Below are positions 15,714-23,392 of a stretch of 35,640 nt of DNA, piece after piece. The position numbers and the translations under genes are program-made. The first letter of the stretch is position 1. Each line of letters begins with the position of its first letter. The DNA is from Mycobacterium sp. shizuoka-1 (lineage in GTDB: Bacteria; Actinomycetota; Actinomycetes; Mycobacteriales; Mycobacteriaceae), in contig NZ_BEWG01000100.1 in NCBI RefSeq assembly GCF_002723835.1, positions 1 to 35,640 of the forward strand, read 5' to 3'. The notes under the pieces were generated by a model that saw only the letters and a program-made list of their open reading frames with translations, was not told the origin of the DNA and searched no databases.

Positions 15714-16919
15714 ATGACACCCGCCGCGACCCTGCCGCCACTGCACATGCGGCGCAACGGGTTCGACCCCATACCGGAGCTGCGCGACATCCGCGACGGC
15801 AGTGGGGTGGTGACCGCGGTCAACGCCTTCGGCATGCAGGTCTACCTGGTCACCCGCTACGACGACATCAAGGCGGTGCTGTCCGACCACGAACACTTCG
15901 CCAACAGCAGGCCCCCTGGTTTCGTCGTCCCCGGCGCACCGCCGCTGCCCGAGAACGAACAGGCCACCGCCCGGGCCGGCAATCTGCTGGCCCTCGATCC
16001 CCCCGAGCACACGCGGCTGCGCCGGATGCTGACCGGCGAATTCACCGTGCGCCGGATGAAAGCGCTCGAGCCGCGCATCGCCGAGATCGTCGCCGACCGG
16101 CTCGATGCGATCGAACAGGCAGGCGCACCAGCCGATCTGGTGGCCGAGTTCGCGCTGCCGATCCCCTCGCTGGTGATCTGCGAACTACTCGGTGTCCCCT
16201 ACGCCGACCGCGACGACTTCCAGCGCCGCAGCGCCCGTCAACTCGACCTGTCCATCCCGATCCCCGAACGACTCGAGCTGGTCCGGCAGGGCCGCGACTA
16301 CATGGCCTCACTGGTGGCCGGCGCCCGCAGGGCACCCCGCGAAGACATGCTCGGCATGCTGGTCCGCGAGCACGGCGACGAGCTCAGCGACGCCGAGCTG
16401 GTGGGCATCGCCGGCCTGTTGCTGCTCGCCGGCCACGAGACCACGTCGAACATGCTGAGCCTGGGCACCCTGGCGCTGCTACGGCACCCCGAGCAGCTCG
16501 CCACGGTGCGCGACGATCCCGGCGCGGTCGGCCCCGCGGTCGAAGAACTGCTGCGCTGGTTGTCGATCGTGCACAGCAGCATCCCGCGGATGACGACCGC
16601 CGACGTCGACATCGCCGGGGTCGCGATCCCGGCGGGCAGTCTGGTGCTGGCGGCGCTGGCCTCCGGCAACCGGGATACGGCGCTGGTCGACGACCCCGAC
16701 ACACTGGACATCAGCCGAGACACCCTGGGCCACCTGGCCTTCGGCCACGGCGTCCATCACTGCCTGGGCGCGCCGCTGGCCCGCATGGAGATGCGGATCG
16801 CGTTTCCCGCACTGCTGCAGCGGTTTCCGGGCCTGGCCTGCGCGGAGCCGTTCGAGCAGACCGAGTTCAAACCGTTCCACTTCATCTACGGTGTCCGGGC
16901 GCTACCGGTGACCTGGTGA
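15714..16919 (+). CDS. Cytochrome P450 (soluble bacterial class I type)
   Basis: A 401-residue P450, the normal length for soluble bacterial enzymes. It shows the oxygen-activation motif AGHETT (residues 239-244), an ExxR motif in EELLRW (about residue 281), and the haem loop FGHGVHHCLGAPLAR with Cys350 as iron ligand; RRMLTGEFT is the C-helix region that contacts haem propionates. It would hydroxylate an unknown substrate using electrons from a ferredoxin; none is encoded nearby. The close link to the MMPL gene suggests that the P450 may modify the exported compound or inactivate a compound that the transporter expels. It converges with the following membrane-protein gene with only two bases between stops. 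Confidence 0.92.
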   Translation: MTPAATLPPLHMRRNGFDPIPELRDIRDGSGVVTAVNAFGMQVYLVTRYDDIKAVLSDHEHFANSRPPGFVVPGAPPLPENEQATARAGNLLALDPPEHTRLRRMLTGEFTVRRMKALEPRIAEIVADRLDAIEQAGAPADLVAEFALPIPSLVICELLGVPYADRDDFQRRSARQLDLSIPIPERLELVRQGRDYMASLVAGARRAPREDMLGMLVREHGDELSDAELVGIAGLLLLAGHETTSNMLSLGTLALLRHPEQLATVRDDPGAVGPAVEELLRWLSIVHSSIPRMTTADVDIAGVAIPAGSLVLAALASGNRDTALVDDPDTLDISRDTLGHLAFGHGVHHCLGAPLARMEMRIAFPALLQRFPGLACAEPFEQTEFKPFHFIYGVRALPVTW

Positions 16920-16921
16920 GC

Positions 16922-17602
16922 TCAGTCCGTGAAGTCGTCGCGAAGGCCCTCGAACACCCCGGCGCGCGCCAGTAGCAGCAGGCTGACGACCAGCACCCAG
17001 ATCGGGAAGCTCAGAGTCAGCCACATGCTGATGTCGCTGGAGATCAGCAGCGACACCGCAAGCACATAGCTGACGAACACCAGCCAGCGCGGCATCAGAC
17101 CGGTGCGCAACCAGATCGTCGCCAGCGAGATCATGAAGACCGCCGCCATCCGCAGCGCGTAGGTCTTCGACAGCGCCAGCACCACCATCTGCCCGAAGAC
17201 CGCCACCTCGCTGTGCCCGAGAGCCTCCTGACCCACGGCGCTGTTGCTGCCCGACAGTCCCGCGCCGATCGCGCTCGTCACGAACATCATCGCCAGGAAC
17301 AGCAGTCCGCTGCCCAGGAACACGGTGCCGAAGAACTTGTCCTCGAAGCGGCCCAGACCGTCTCGGACCACTCCGATGAACCACAGGAACGCAATCCCGG
17401 CGAACGGCATCAGCACCGCGGCGATCTTCATCTTGTCCGTCGCGGCATCCAGCCACTGCGAACCGGGTTGGGCACCCTCGGGCAGCGACGAGCGGATCAG
17501 GATCAGATTGGCGCCGAACAACAGTGCGAACGCCACCCCGGCGGCCGCGGCGGCCCGCGGGGTGGTCAGGGTTTTCATCGTCGACGTGCGATTCGCGGCC
17601 AC
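16922..17602 (-). CDS. Conserved multi-pass membrane protein
   Basis: A 226-residue hydrophobic protein with about six membrane helices: near residues 19-37, 60-78, 92-112, 135-165 (probably two) and 175-220. No catalytic motif or transporter signature is recognised, and function is unknown. Loops contain few charged residues except a KFFGTVF segment after an RFED turn. GTG at 17602 is used; an ATG eight codons downstream is an alternative. It lies 19 bases after the thioesterase stop in the same direction and may be the last gene of the purA operon. A CACCAT hexamer six bases before the GTG could give a separate weak leaderless start. Confidence 0.75.
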   Translation of the reverse strand: MAANRTSTMKTLTTPRAAAAAGVAFALLFGANLILIRSSLPEGAQPGSQWLDAATDKMKIAAVLMPFAGIAFLWFIGVVRDGLGRFEDKFFGTVFLGSGLLFLAMMFVTSAIGAGLSGSNSAVGQEALGHSEVAVFGQMVVLALSKTYALRMAAVFMISLATIWLRTGLMPRWLVFVSYVLAVSLLISSDISMWLTLSFPIWVLVVSLLLLARAGVFEGLRDDFTD

Positions 17603-17621
17603 GTCGTCATGGTGACAGATG

Positions 17622-18323
17622 TCAGGGTTGCCCAGGCAGCAGACGCACCATCAGACCGTGCGCTTCGGCGCACAGGGTGCCGTCCGGGGTCCGCATCTCC
17701 GCGTTGACGAACGCCTTGCGCCCTTGCGCTTCCCGCAGCCAGCCCCGCACCGACAGCTCGGTGTCGATGGGGGTGACGTTGCGGTAGTCCACATGGAGAA
17801 AGGCGGTCCGGCTGATCGGCCGCCCGGTGGCGTGGATGACCATGCCGAACACCGAATCGAACGTCAGCGGCAGCACACCGCCGTGCACGGCGTAGTTGCC
17901 GCCGACATGGAACCGGCTGAACCGCAGGGTCAATTCGACCGCCTCGGCGTCGAACTTGGTCACCCGATACGGCGGCATCAGCAGGCTGCCCGCCCCGGGC
18001 AGGCTGGGCACCCGATTGGCCGGGCCCACGCCTTCGGCCGCCTCGAACGGATCCAGCAACGCCACCAGCTGTTCGGCGCCGTCGGCGGCGGCGCTCCAGA
18101 CGTCGGGCGCCGGGTCGGCCGACACGGCCAGATCCTGCACCCGGCGCATCGCTGCGAGGAACCGGCCGAATCCCTCTCCGGGCCGGGCTACCTCGAATTT
18201 CGGGAAGCCGCCGTGCTTGTAGTAGTCGGGATCGAGTTCGTATTCCTTATCAGTCTGCTCTTCGCGCGAGCGCTCATCAGCAGTCTGCTCTTCGCGCGAG
18301 CGCTCATCGCCGCGATCCGTCAT
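17622..18323 (-). CDS. PaaI-type hotdog thioesterase (Rv0356c-like)
   Basis: A 233-residue protein whose C-terminal half is a single hotdog domain of the 4HBT/PaaI type, with the motif NYAVHGGVLPLTFDSVFG containing the His-Gly-Gly and downstream Asp used for thioester hydrolysis. The likely reaction is hydrolysis of an acyl-CoA; the acyl group is unknown. The N-terminus holds a perfect ten-residue tandem repeat (DERSREEQT, residues 6-15 and 16-25), encoded by a 30-bp DNA duplication. The ATG at 18323 overlaps the purA stop (ATGA) and is preferred over an upstream frame extension. The position beside purA is the same as that of Rv0356c in M. tuberculosis. Confidence 0.82.
   Translation of the reverse strand: MTDRGDERSREEQTADERSREEQTDKEYELDPDYYKHGGFPKFEVARPGEGFGRFLAAMRRVQDLAVSADPAPDVWSAAADGAEQLVALLDPFEAAEGVGPANRVPSLPGAGSLLMPPYRVTKFDAEAVELTLRFSRFHVGGNYAVHGGVLPLTFDSVFGMVIHATGRPISRTAFLHVDYRNVTPIDTELSVRGWLREAQGRKAFVNAEMRTPDGTLCAEAHGLMVRLLPGQP
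18249..18308. repeat. 30-bp tandem duplication (two copies)
   Basis: Copies at 18249-18278 and 18279-18308 are identical at 29 of 30 positions. Each contains the short palindromes TCGCGCGA and AGCGCT. The repeat keeps the reading frame and lies just inside the thioesterase start. Confidence 0.9.
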
Positions 18324-19615
18324 CGCGGCGCCAGCACGTCGCGGCGCACGATCGTCTGATCCCGGCCCGGCCCCACGCCGATGCACGAAACATAGGCTCC
18401 GGCAAGCTCTTCGAGCCGCAGCACGTAGTCGCGGGCCTTGGCCGGCAGATCATCGAACTCTCGGGCGCCGGAGATGTCCTCCCACCACCCGGGCAGTTCT
18501 TCGTAAACCGGCTCGGCCCGGGCGATGTCGCTCTGGGTCATCGGCATCTCGTCCGTGCGTTTGCCGTCGACCGTGTAACCGACGCAGATCGGCACCGTCT
18601 CCAGGCTGGACAACACGTCGAGCTTGGTCAGGAAGTAGTCGGTGATGCCGTTGACCCGCGTGGCGTAGCGGGCGATCACCGCGTCGAACCAACCGCAGCG
18701 GCGTGCCCGGCCGGTGGTGACGCCGACCTCGCCGCCGGTCTTGGACAGATAGGCACCGTTCTCGTCGAACAGCTCGGTGGGGAACGGCCCCGACCCGACC
18801 CGCGTCGTGTAGGCCTTCAGGATGCCCAGCACGGTGGTGATCCGGGTCGGGCCGATGCCGGAGCCGACCGCGGCGCCACCAGCGGTGGGGTTCGACGACG
18901 TCACATACGGATAGGTGCCGTGGTCGACATCGAGCAGCGTGCCCTGCGAGCCCTCCAGCAGCACCGTCTCACCGGCCTCCAGCGCGGTGTTGAGCTGCAG
19001 CCGGGTGTCGGCGATCCGGTGCTTGAATCCCTCCGCCTGGGCCAGCAGCGCCTCGAGCACCTCACCGGCGTCGAGCGCCTTGCGGTTGTAGATCTTGACC
19101 AGCACCTGGTTCTTGAGCTCCAGGGAGGCGCCGATCTTGGCGGCCAGCAGGTCGGGATCGAGCACGTCGGCGACCCGGATGCCCATCCGGGCGATCTTGT
19201 CCTGGTAGCAGGGCCCGATGCCGCGGCCGGTGGTGCCGATCTTCTTGCTACCCATATAGCGCTCGGTCACCTTGTCGATGGCCACGTGATACGGCATCAA
19301 CAGGTGGGCATCGGCCGAGATCAGCAGCCCGGAGGTGTCGACGCCGCGATCCTCGAGCCCGGCGAGCTCGGTCAGCAGCACCCCGGGATCGACGACGACG
19401 CCGTTGCCGATCACGTTGGTCACCCCGGGGGTCAGGATGCCGGAGGGGATGAGATGCAGGGCGAAGTTCTCGCCGGTGGGCAAGACCACGGTGTGCCCGG
19501 CGTTGTTACCGCCCTGGTAGCGCACCACCCATTGCACGCGCCCACCGAGGAGATCGGTGGCTTTTCCTTTGCCCTCGTCACCCCATTGGGCGCCGATGAG
19601 GACGATTGCCGGCAT
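18320..19615 (-). CDS. purA: Adenylosuccinate synthetase
   Basis: PurA joins IMP and aspartate with GTP hydrolysis to make adenylosuccinate, the first committed step to AMP. The 431-residue protein is of standard length with the GTP loop GAQWGDEGKGK (residues 8-18, catalytic Asp13), His41 in NNAGHTV, TTGRGIGP in the IMP-binding region, SSNPTAGGA, TTGRARRCGW (aspartate loop region) and the C-terminal guanine motif KLDVL and SCIGVGPGRDQT. The ATG at 19615 follows an AGGAGA Shine-Dalgarno by seven bases. It leads an operon with the thioesterase (4-base overlap) and is divergent from the Rv0358-like gene, as in M. tuberculosis. Confidence 0.98.
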   Translation of the reverse strand: MPAIVLIGAQWGDEGKGKATDLLGGRVQWVVRYQGGNNAGHTVVLPTGENFALHLIPSGILTPGVTNVIGNGVVVDPGVLLTELAGLEDRGVDTSGLLISADAHLLMPYHVAIDKVTERYMGSKKIGTTGRGIGPCYQDKIARMGIRVADVLDPDLLAAKIGASLELKNQVLVKIYNRKALDAGEVLEALLAQAEGFKHRIADTRLQLNTALEAGETVLLEGSQGTLLDVDHGTYPYVTSSNPTAGGAAVGSGIGPTRITTVLGILKAYTTRVGSGPFPTELFDENGAYLSKTGGEVGVTTGRARRCGWFDAVIARYATRVNGITDYFLTKLDVLSSLETVPICVGYTVDGKRTDEMPMTQSDIARAEPVYEELPGWWEDISGAREFDDLPAKARDYVLRLEELAGAYVSCIGVGPGRDQTIVRRDVLAPR

Positions 19616-19652
19616 GGTGTTTCTCCTGCTTATTGTGGTGCAGCCGGTGACC

Positions 19653-19679
19653 TACCCTATCGGAGCGCAGCACGAGGAG
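19653..19679 (+). promoter_or_regulatory. Candidate -10 and Shine-Dalgarno of Rv0358-like gene
   Basis: TACCCT (19653-19658) can act as a -10 hexamer. GAGGAG (19674-19679) lies five bases before a TTG at 19685, whereas the GTG at 19679 would overlap it. This decides for the TTG start. Confidence 0.45.
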
Positions 19680-19684
19680 TGTCG

Positions 19685-20293
19685 TTGACCAACACCGAGA
19701 TCACCGTGTTGCGTTTCGGCGACCGCCGGCTGCCCCGTCCACTGGCCGATCTGCGGTGCCACGACGGGCCCGATGTGGCGGCCATCGATGCCGCTGTCGA
19801 GGGGGCTTCGCGGGTCGTGGTGGTGGGCTCGTCGACCGACCTGTCGGCCGTGCTGACCCGGCTGTTGCGCACCGATCGTCTCGACGTCGAGGTGGCCGGG
19901 GTGTCGGGCTGGTGGGGTGCCCGGCGGGCGTTGGCCGGTGCGGCGCAACGTGTTCCGCTGATTCGCGACGAGACGGGTGCGGCATTGGTGCGGACCGCGT
20001 TCTGGCTGCCGCCCGGCGGGGAGCGGGTGCTCCACGGCGAGGCCGTGGTCGACGACGCGGTGCTGTTCGACGGGGACGTGACGGCCGTGCGGATCGAGCC
20101 GACCGCCGCGATGCCCGGCCTGCGGGCCGCGGTGTGCAGCGGCCGGATGCGCCCGCGACGATGGCTGACCGGCCGGGCCGTGCAGCTCGGCAGCACCGGC
20201 GCCCGGGTGGTGCGTGACGGCGTCCCGGCACCCCGCGAGGTCACCCGCTCGGCGTTCTACCGGCACACCACGGGCTGGCTGCGGGTGTCGTGA
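19685..20293 (+). CDS. Conserved hypothetical protein (Rv0358-like)
   Basis: A 202-residue soluble protein of unknown function. It begins with a strand-rich part (TEITVLRFGDRRLPRPL), has a VVVVGSSTDLSAVLTRLLR segment (about residues 40-58) and ends with an Arg-rich region (CSGRMRPRRWLTGRAVQLG). No catalytic or metal motif is evident. Position next to purA and divergent from it corresponds to Rv0358 of M. tuberculosis. The start is taken as TTG because of Shine-Dalgarno spacing; GTG two codons upstream is the alternative. The 3' end overlaps the convergent P450 gene by 37 bases, an unusually large tail overlap. Confidence 0.75.
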   Translation: MTNTEITVLRFGDRRLPRPLADLRCHDGPDVAAIDAAVEGASRVVVVGSSTDLSAVLTRLLRTDRLDVEVAGVSGWWGARRALAGAAQRVPLIRDETGAALVRTAFWLPPGGERVLHGEAVVDDAVLFDGDVTAVRIEPTAAMPGLRAAVCSGRMRPRRWLTGRAVQLGSTGARVVRDGVPAPREVTRSAFYRHTTGWLRVS

Positions 20294-21594
20294 AAGAAGT
20301 ACACCCGCGCGCCGTCACGGGGTACCAGCACCGGTGCAGCACCCAGTGGCGGGCTTTCCAGCCGGGCGCTGACCGGCTCCAAGCGGGCCTCCCGCAGGAT
20401 GGTGTGCAGCACCGTGACCAGCTCGCACATCGAGAAGCCGGCTCCGATGCAACGCTTGATTCCGCCACCGAACGGGATCCAGGCATAGGGCTGGGGACGG
20501 GTTCCGAGGAACCGTTCCGGCCGGAACTCGTCCGGGTCGGGGTAGGTCTGCGGGTCGCGATTGATCACGTCGAGCAGCAGCACGATCCGGGTGCCCGGCG
20601 CCAGGGTGTAGTCGCCCAGCTGGAAGTGGCCGGCGGTCATCCGGCCGGTGATCGGTGCCGGCGGACGTAGCCGCAAGGTCTCGTTGATCACCGCCTCGGT
20701 GTAGGCCGTCGCACCGGATACCGCTTCGGCGCGCACCCGCTCCAAGGCCTGGGGGTGGTGCACCAGCAGGTCGATCAACCATGCCAAGGTGGTTGCCGTC
20801 GTTTCGTGCCCAGCCAGCACCAGCGTGATCAGATCGGCACGGATTTCCTTGTCCGACAACCCTTCACCAGATTCGTTGCGGGCGTCCAGCAGCATTGACA
20901 GGATGCCGCCGGCAGGGACGGGGTCGGCGCGGCGCTGCGCGATCAAGCCGAAGACCAGCTCGTCGATTCGGCGGTTGACCGCCGCCAACCTGGTCCAGGC
21001 GCGCAGCGCCCCGGCCCGGCGCAGGGCGTAGCGGACGGGTGTCTCGGGTGAGACGGCCAGGGTGAGCAACTCGTCGAACGGTTCGCCGAAGCGTGCGACT
21101 TCGGCCGGGTCGTCGAGGCCGAACATCACCCGGACGATCACGTCGAGGGTCAGCTCCCGGGCCGCGTCGAGCATCCGCATCGGCCTGCCGACCGGCCAGG
21201 CGGCCATCGCGGCCCGGGTGACGGCCTCGATGACGGGCACGTAGCCGTCGAGCGCGGCACCGTGCAGCGGCGGCGTCAGCAATCGTCGCCGGCGCAGATG
21301 CTCGGGTTCTTCCTGGACGAACATCGACTCCGCCCCATAGATGGCTGCGGCCGGGCCCACCCCCTCGCCACCGAGAAGCGCGTCCGGCTTGGCGCTGAAC
21401 ACCTGTTTGGCGAGCGTGGCATCGGCGACCGCGACCACCGGCCCGAAACCCAGCACCGGCAACGCCACCACCGGGCCCAGCCGCTGCACGGCCTGGTAGA
21501 CCAGCGGCTGGCCGCCCAGCCCGTACGCAGCGGCGTACAGGCCGCCGAACAGGGCCGAGAATGGCTTGGGTGCGGGCAGGCGGGGCGGGCGCAT
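20257..21594 (-). CDS. Cytochrome P450 (CYP135/138-like type)
   Basis: A 445-residue P450 with AGHETT (261-266), ExxR in NETLRLRPPAP (Glu305-Arg308), the PERF motif (359-362) and the haem loop PFGGGIKRCIGAGF with Cys382. The longer length, PERF and GGGIKRCIG wording are typical of the mycobacterial CYP132/135/138 group, which resembles eukaryotic-type P450s; assignment to a precise subfamily is not possible by eye. The frame stays open upstream to 21864, but ATG at 21594 gives the usual N-terminus (MRPPRLPAPKPF). It is divergent from the M50 protease gene across 48 bases and lies between homologues of two genes that are neighbours in M. tuberculosis, so it may be an insertion. Substrate unknown. 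Confidence 0.92.
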   Translation of the reverse strand: MRPPRLPAPKPFSALFGGLYAAAYGLGGQPLVYQAVQRLGPVVALPVLGFGPVVAVADATLAKQVFSAKPDALLGGEGVGPAAAIYGAESMFVQEEPEHLRRRRLLTPPLHGAALDGYVPVIEAVTRAAMAAWPVGRPMRMLDAARELTLDVIVRVMFGLDDPAEVARFGEPFDELLTLAVSPETPVRYALRRAGALRAWTRLAAVNRRIDELVFGLIAQRRADPVPAGGILSMLLDARNESGEGLSDKEIRADLITLVLAGHETTATTLAWLIDLLVHHPQALERVRAEAVSGATAYTEAVINETLRLRPPAPITGRMTAGHFQLGDYTLAPGTRIVLLLDVINRDPQTYPDPDEFRPERFLGTRPQPYAWIPFGGGIKRCIGAGFSMCELVTVLHTILREARLEPVSARLESPPLGAAPVLVPRDGARVYFFHDTRSQPVVCR

Positions 21595-21630
21595 ACCCCC
21601 ACGATCGCAGGTCAGAGCCTCCTCATCCGG

Positions 21631-21636
21631 TAGTTT
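21631..21636 (+). promoter_or_regulatory. -10 element of leaderless M50 protease gene
   Basis: TAGTTT followed by CGTGAG and the GTG at 21643. This spacing supports GTG over the internal ATG at 21658. Confidence 0.5.
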
Positions 21637-21642
21637 CGTGAG

Positions 21643-22422
21643 GTGAACGTGCGTCCCATGCACCAATCGGTGCGGCCCAGCCCGGTCTTTCTGGTGATCG
21701 TCGCGATCACCGTCGCGGGCGGCGTGCTGGCCTGGCTGGCCGCCGCTACCGTGCGGCCGCTGTCGTACGTGGCGGTGTTCATCTTCGTGATCGCCGGCTG
21801 GCTGGTGTCGCTGTGCCTGCACGAATTCGGCCACGCCTACACGGCCTGGCGGTTCGGCGATCACGATGTCGCGGTCCGCGGCTATCTGACGCTCAACCCG
21901 CTGAAATACTCCAGTCCCCTGCTGTCACTGGGTCTGCCGCTGCTGTTCATCGCGCTGGGCGGCATCGGGTTGCCCGGCGGCGCGGTCTATGTGCGCACCG
22001 GGTTCATGACGCCGCGTCAGCGCACGCTGGTCAGTCTGGCCGGCCCGGCGGCGAACCTGGTGCTGGCCATCGTGCTGCTCACCGCGACCAGGCTGTTCTT
22101 CGATCCCGGCCACGGGGTGTTCTGGTCGGCAGTCGCGTTCCTGGGGTTCCTGCAGATCACCGCGTTGGTGCTGAACCTGCTCCCGATCCCCGGCCTGGAC
22201 GGCTACGGGGCGCTGGAGCCGCATCTGAGCCCAGAGACACAGCGGGCGGTGGCACCGGCCAAGCAGTTCGGGTTCTTGTTTCTGATCGTCCTGCTGCTGG
22301 CACCGGCGTTGAACCAGTGGTTCTTCTCGGTGGTGTTCTGGTTCTTCGACCTGTCCGGGGTGTCCGGCAACCTCGCCTCGGTGGGCGCGGCGCTGACTCG
22401 CTTCTGGTCCGCCTGGGTCTGA
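21643..22422 (+). CDS. M50-family site-2 protease-like membrane metalloprotease (Rv0359-like)
   Basis: A 259-residue integral membrane protein with the zinc motif HEFGH (His60, Glu61, His64) in a membrane helix and the second M50 motif NLLPIPGLDG, where Asp186 is the third zinc ligand. Both halves of the active site are intact, so intramembrane proteolysis is plausible; the substrate may be an anti-sigma factor or other membrane protein, but nothing here identifies it. Further helices at about 13-35, 43-60, 95-112, 128-150, 160-180 and 208-225. No PDZ or CBS domain is present. Length and position after an Rv0358-like gene match Rv0359. Confidence 0.88.
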   Translation: MNVRPMHQSVRPSPVFLVIVAITVAGGVLAWLAAATVRPLSYVAVFIFVIAGWLVSLCLHEFGHAYTAWRFGDHDVAVRGYLTLNPLKYSSPLLSLGLPLLFIALGGIGLPGGAVYVRTGFMTPRQRTLVSLAGPAANLVLAIVLLTATRLFFDPGHGVFWSAVAFLGFLQITALVLNLLPIPGLDGYGALEPHLSPETQRAVAPAKQFGFLFLIVLLLAPALNQWFFSVVFWFFDLSGVSGNLASVGAALTRFWSAWV

Positions 22423-22437
22423 TTCGGGCAGCAAGGC

Positions 22438-22470
22438 GGGGGGCAGCGATCCCCTCCGTCGTTGCCCCCC
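22438..22470. terminator. GC-rich hairpin terminator between convergent genes
   Basis: GGGGGGCAGCG (22438-22448) pairs with CGTTGCCCCCC (22460-22470), an 11-bp stem with one G-U pair and an 11-base loop, in the 136 bases between the M50 gene and the last gene of the catabolic operon. It could stop transcription from both sides. Confidence 0.6.
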
Positions 22471-22558
22471 CCGGCTCGGCTCCATCCCCCGGTTGGCAAA
22501 CAACAACTTAGCGAGCCGCCGGCGGGCCGGCAGCGACTTGACAGAATTGTCACAAATG

Positions 22559-23392
22559 TCAGGCCGGTGACCGACCCTCGAGCCTGTCCTCGTAGGACCG
22601 GCGAATGTGGTCGTCGCCGTCGAGCATCCGATGGTCCGCCCCGAGGAGTCCCATCACGGAGGCGCGAGCGCGAGCGGGCAGAACGCCGTACACCGCGGTC
22701 AGCGGCCCCAACCGGCGCGGCACGTACACCGCGCGCCGGCCCCGGCGCACAGCGTCGACGACCGCCGCGGCGACGACCTCGGGCGCGCAGGTCCGCATCA
22801 GCCAGTGATCGGAGAGCCCGGCGGACAGCTCGGTGTTCACCATGCCCGGATACACGGTGGTGAAGGTGATGCCGGAGTCGGCGGCTTCCAGGGCGATGGC
22901 CTCGGTGAAACCGGCCACGGCGAACTTCGTGGCCGTATAGGTCGACACTCCGCCGAAGCCCATCCGGCCCGCAGCGGACGCGATGTTGACGACATGGCCA
23001 CGACGTCGCGGGCTCATCCGGTCGATCGCGAGCTGCGTCCCGTAGATGACACCGGCGACATTGATGGCCAGCTGGCGCTGGATCGACTCGGGCGCCTCAT
23101 CGACCAGCGGCGTCACCGGCATGATCCCGGCGTTGTTGACCAGCACGTCGACCGGGCCGAGCGCGCCGGTCAGGGAGTCCAGGAAGCATGCGAAGCCGGC
23201 CCGATCGGTGACATCGACCTCACCCCACCAGCAGCCGATCGCACCGGCGGTCCGCTCGGCCTGTTCGACGTCGACATCTCCGATGGCCACCGTGGCGCCG
23301 GCCCGGACGAAGTGCGACGCGATCGCCGCCCCGATCCCCCGCGCACCGCCCGTCACCACCACAACCCGGTCGGTCAGGCTCGTTGTTGTCAT
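22559..23392 (-). CDS. Short-chain dehydrogenase/reductase, last gene of catabolic operon
   Basis: A 277-residue classical SDR with TGGARGIG (residues 14-21), NNAG (86-89) and the catalytic set Ser139, Tyr152, Lys156. GDVD after the second strand suggests NAD(H). It resembles the SDR at 7209-8072 (similar NNAGxMPVTP region and hydrophobic C-terminal part), not the MFE-2-like SDR at 28491. In the operon it most plausibly interconverts an alcohol with the aldehyde or ketone handled by the adjacent aldehyde dehydrogenase. ATG at 23392 overlaps the aldehyde dehydrogenase stop (ATGA). Substrate unknown. Confidence 0.85.
   Translation of the reverse strand: MTTTSLTDRVVVVTGGARGIGAAIASHFVRAGATVAIGDVDVEQAERTAGAIGCWWGEVDVTDRAGFACFLDSLTGALGPVDVLVNNAGIMPVTPLVDEAPESIQRQLAINVAGVIYGTQLAIDRMSPRRRGHVVNIASAAGRMGFGGVSTYTATKFAVAGFTEAIALEAADSGITFTTVYPGMVNTELSAGLSDHWLMRTCAPEVVAAAVVDAVRRGRRAVYVPRRLGPLTAVYGVLPARARASVMGLLGADHRMLDGDDHIRRSYEDRLEGRSPA

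Noticed and set aside
13578..16010. Long open antisense frame opposite the MMPL gene as a gene
   Set aside because: Its translation is Gly/Gln/Arg/His-rich low complexity, the mirror image of GC-rich codon usage, while the plus strand encodes a complete MMPL transporter.
17613..17624. TGACA-GA-TGTCA inverted repeat as an operator
   Set aside because: It includes the thioesterase stop codon and has only 5-bp arms; chance is a sufficient explanation.
22539..22561. TGACA-N4-TGTCA plus a third TGTCA near the end of the operon
   Set aside because: It lies at the 3' end of the last gene between convergent genes and one copy is formed by the stop codon. There is no gene start for it to control.
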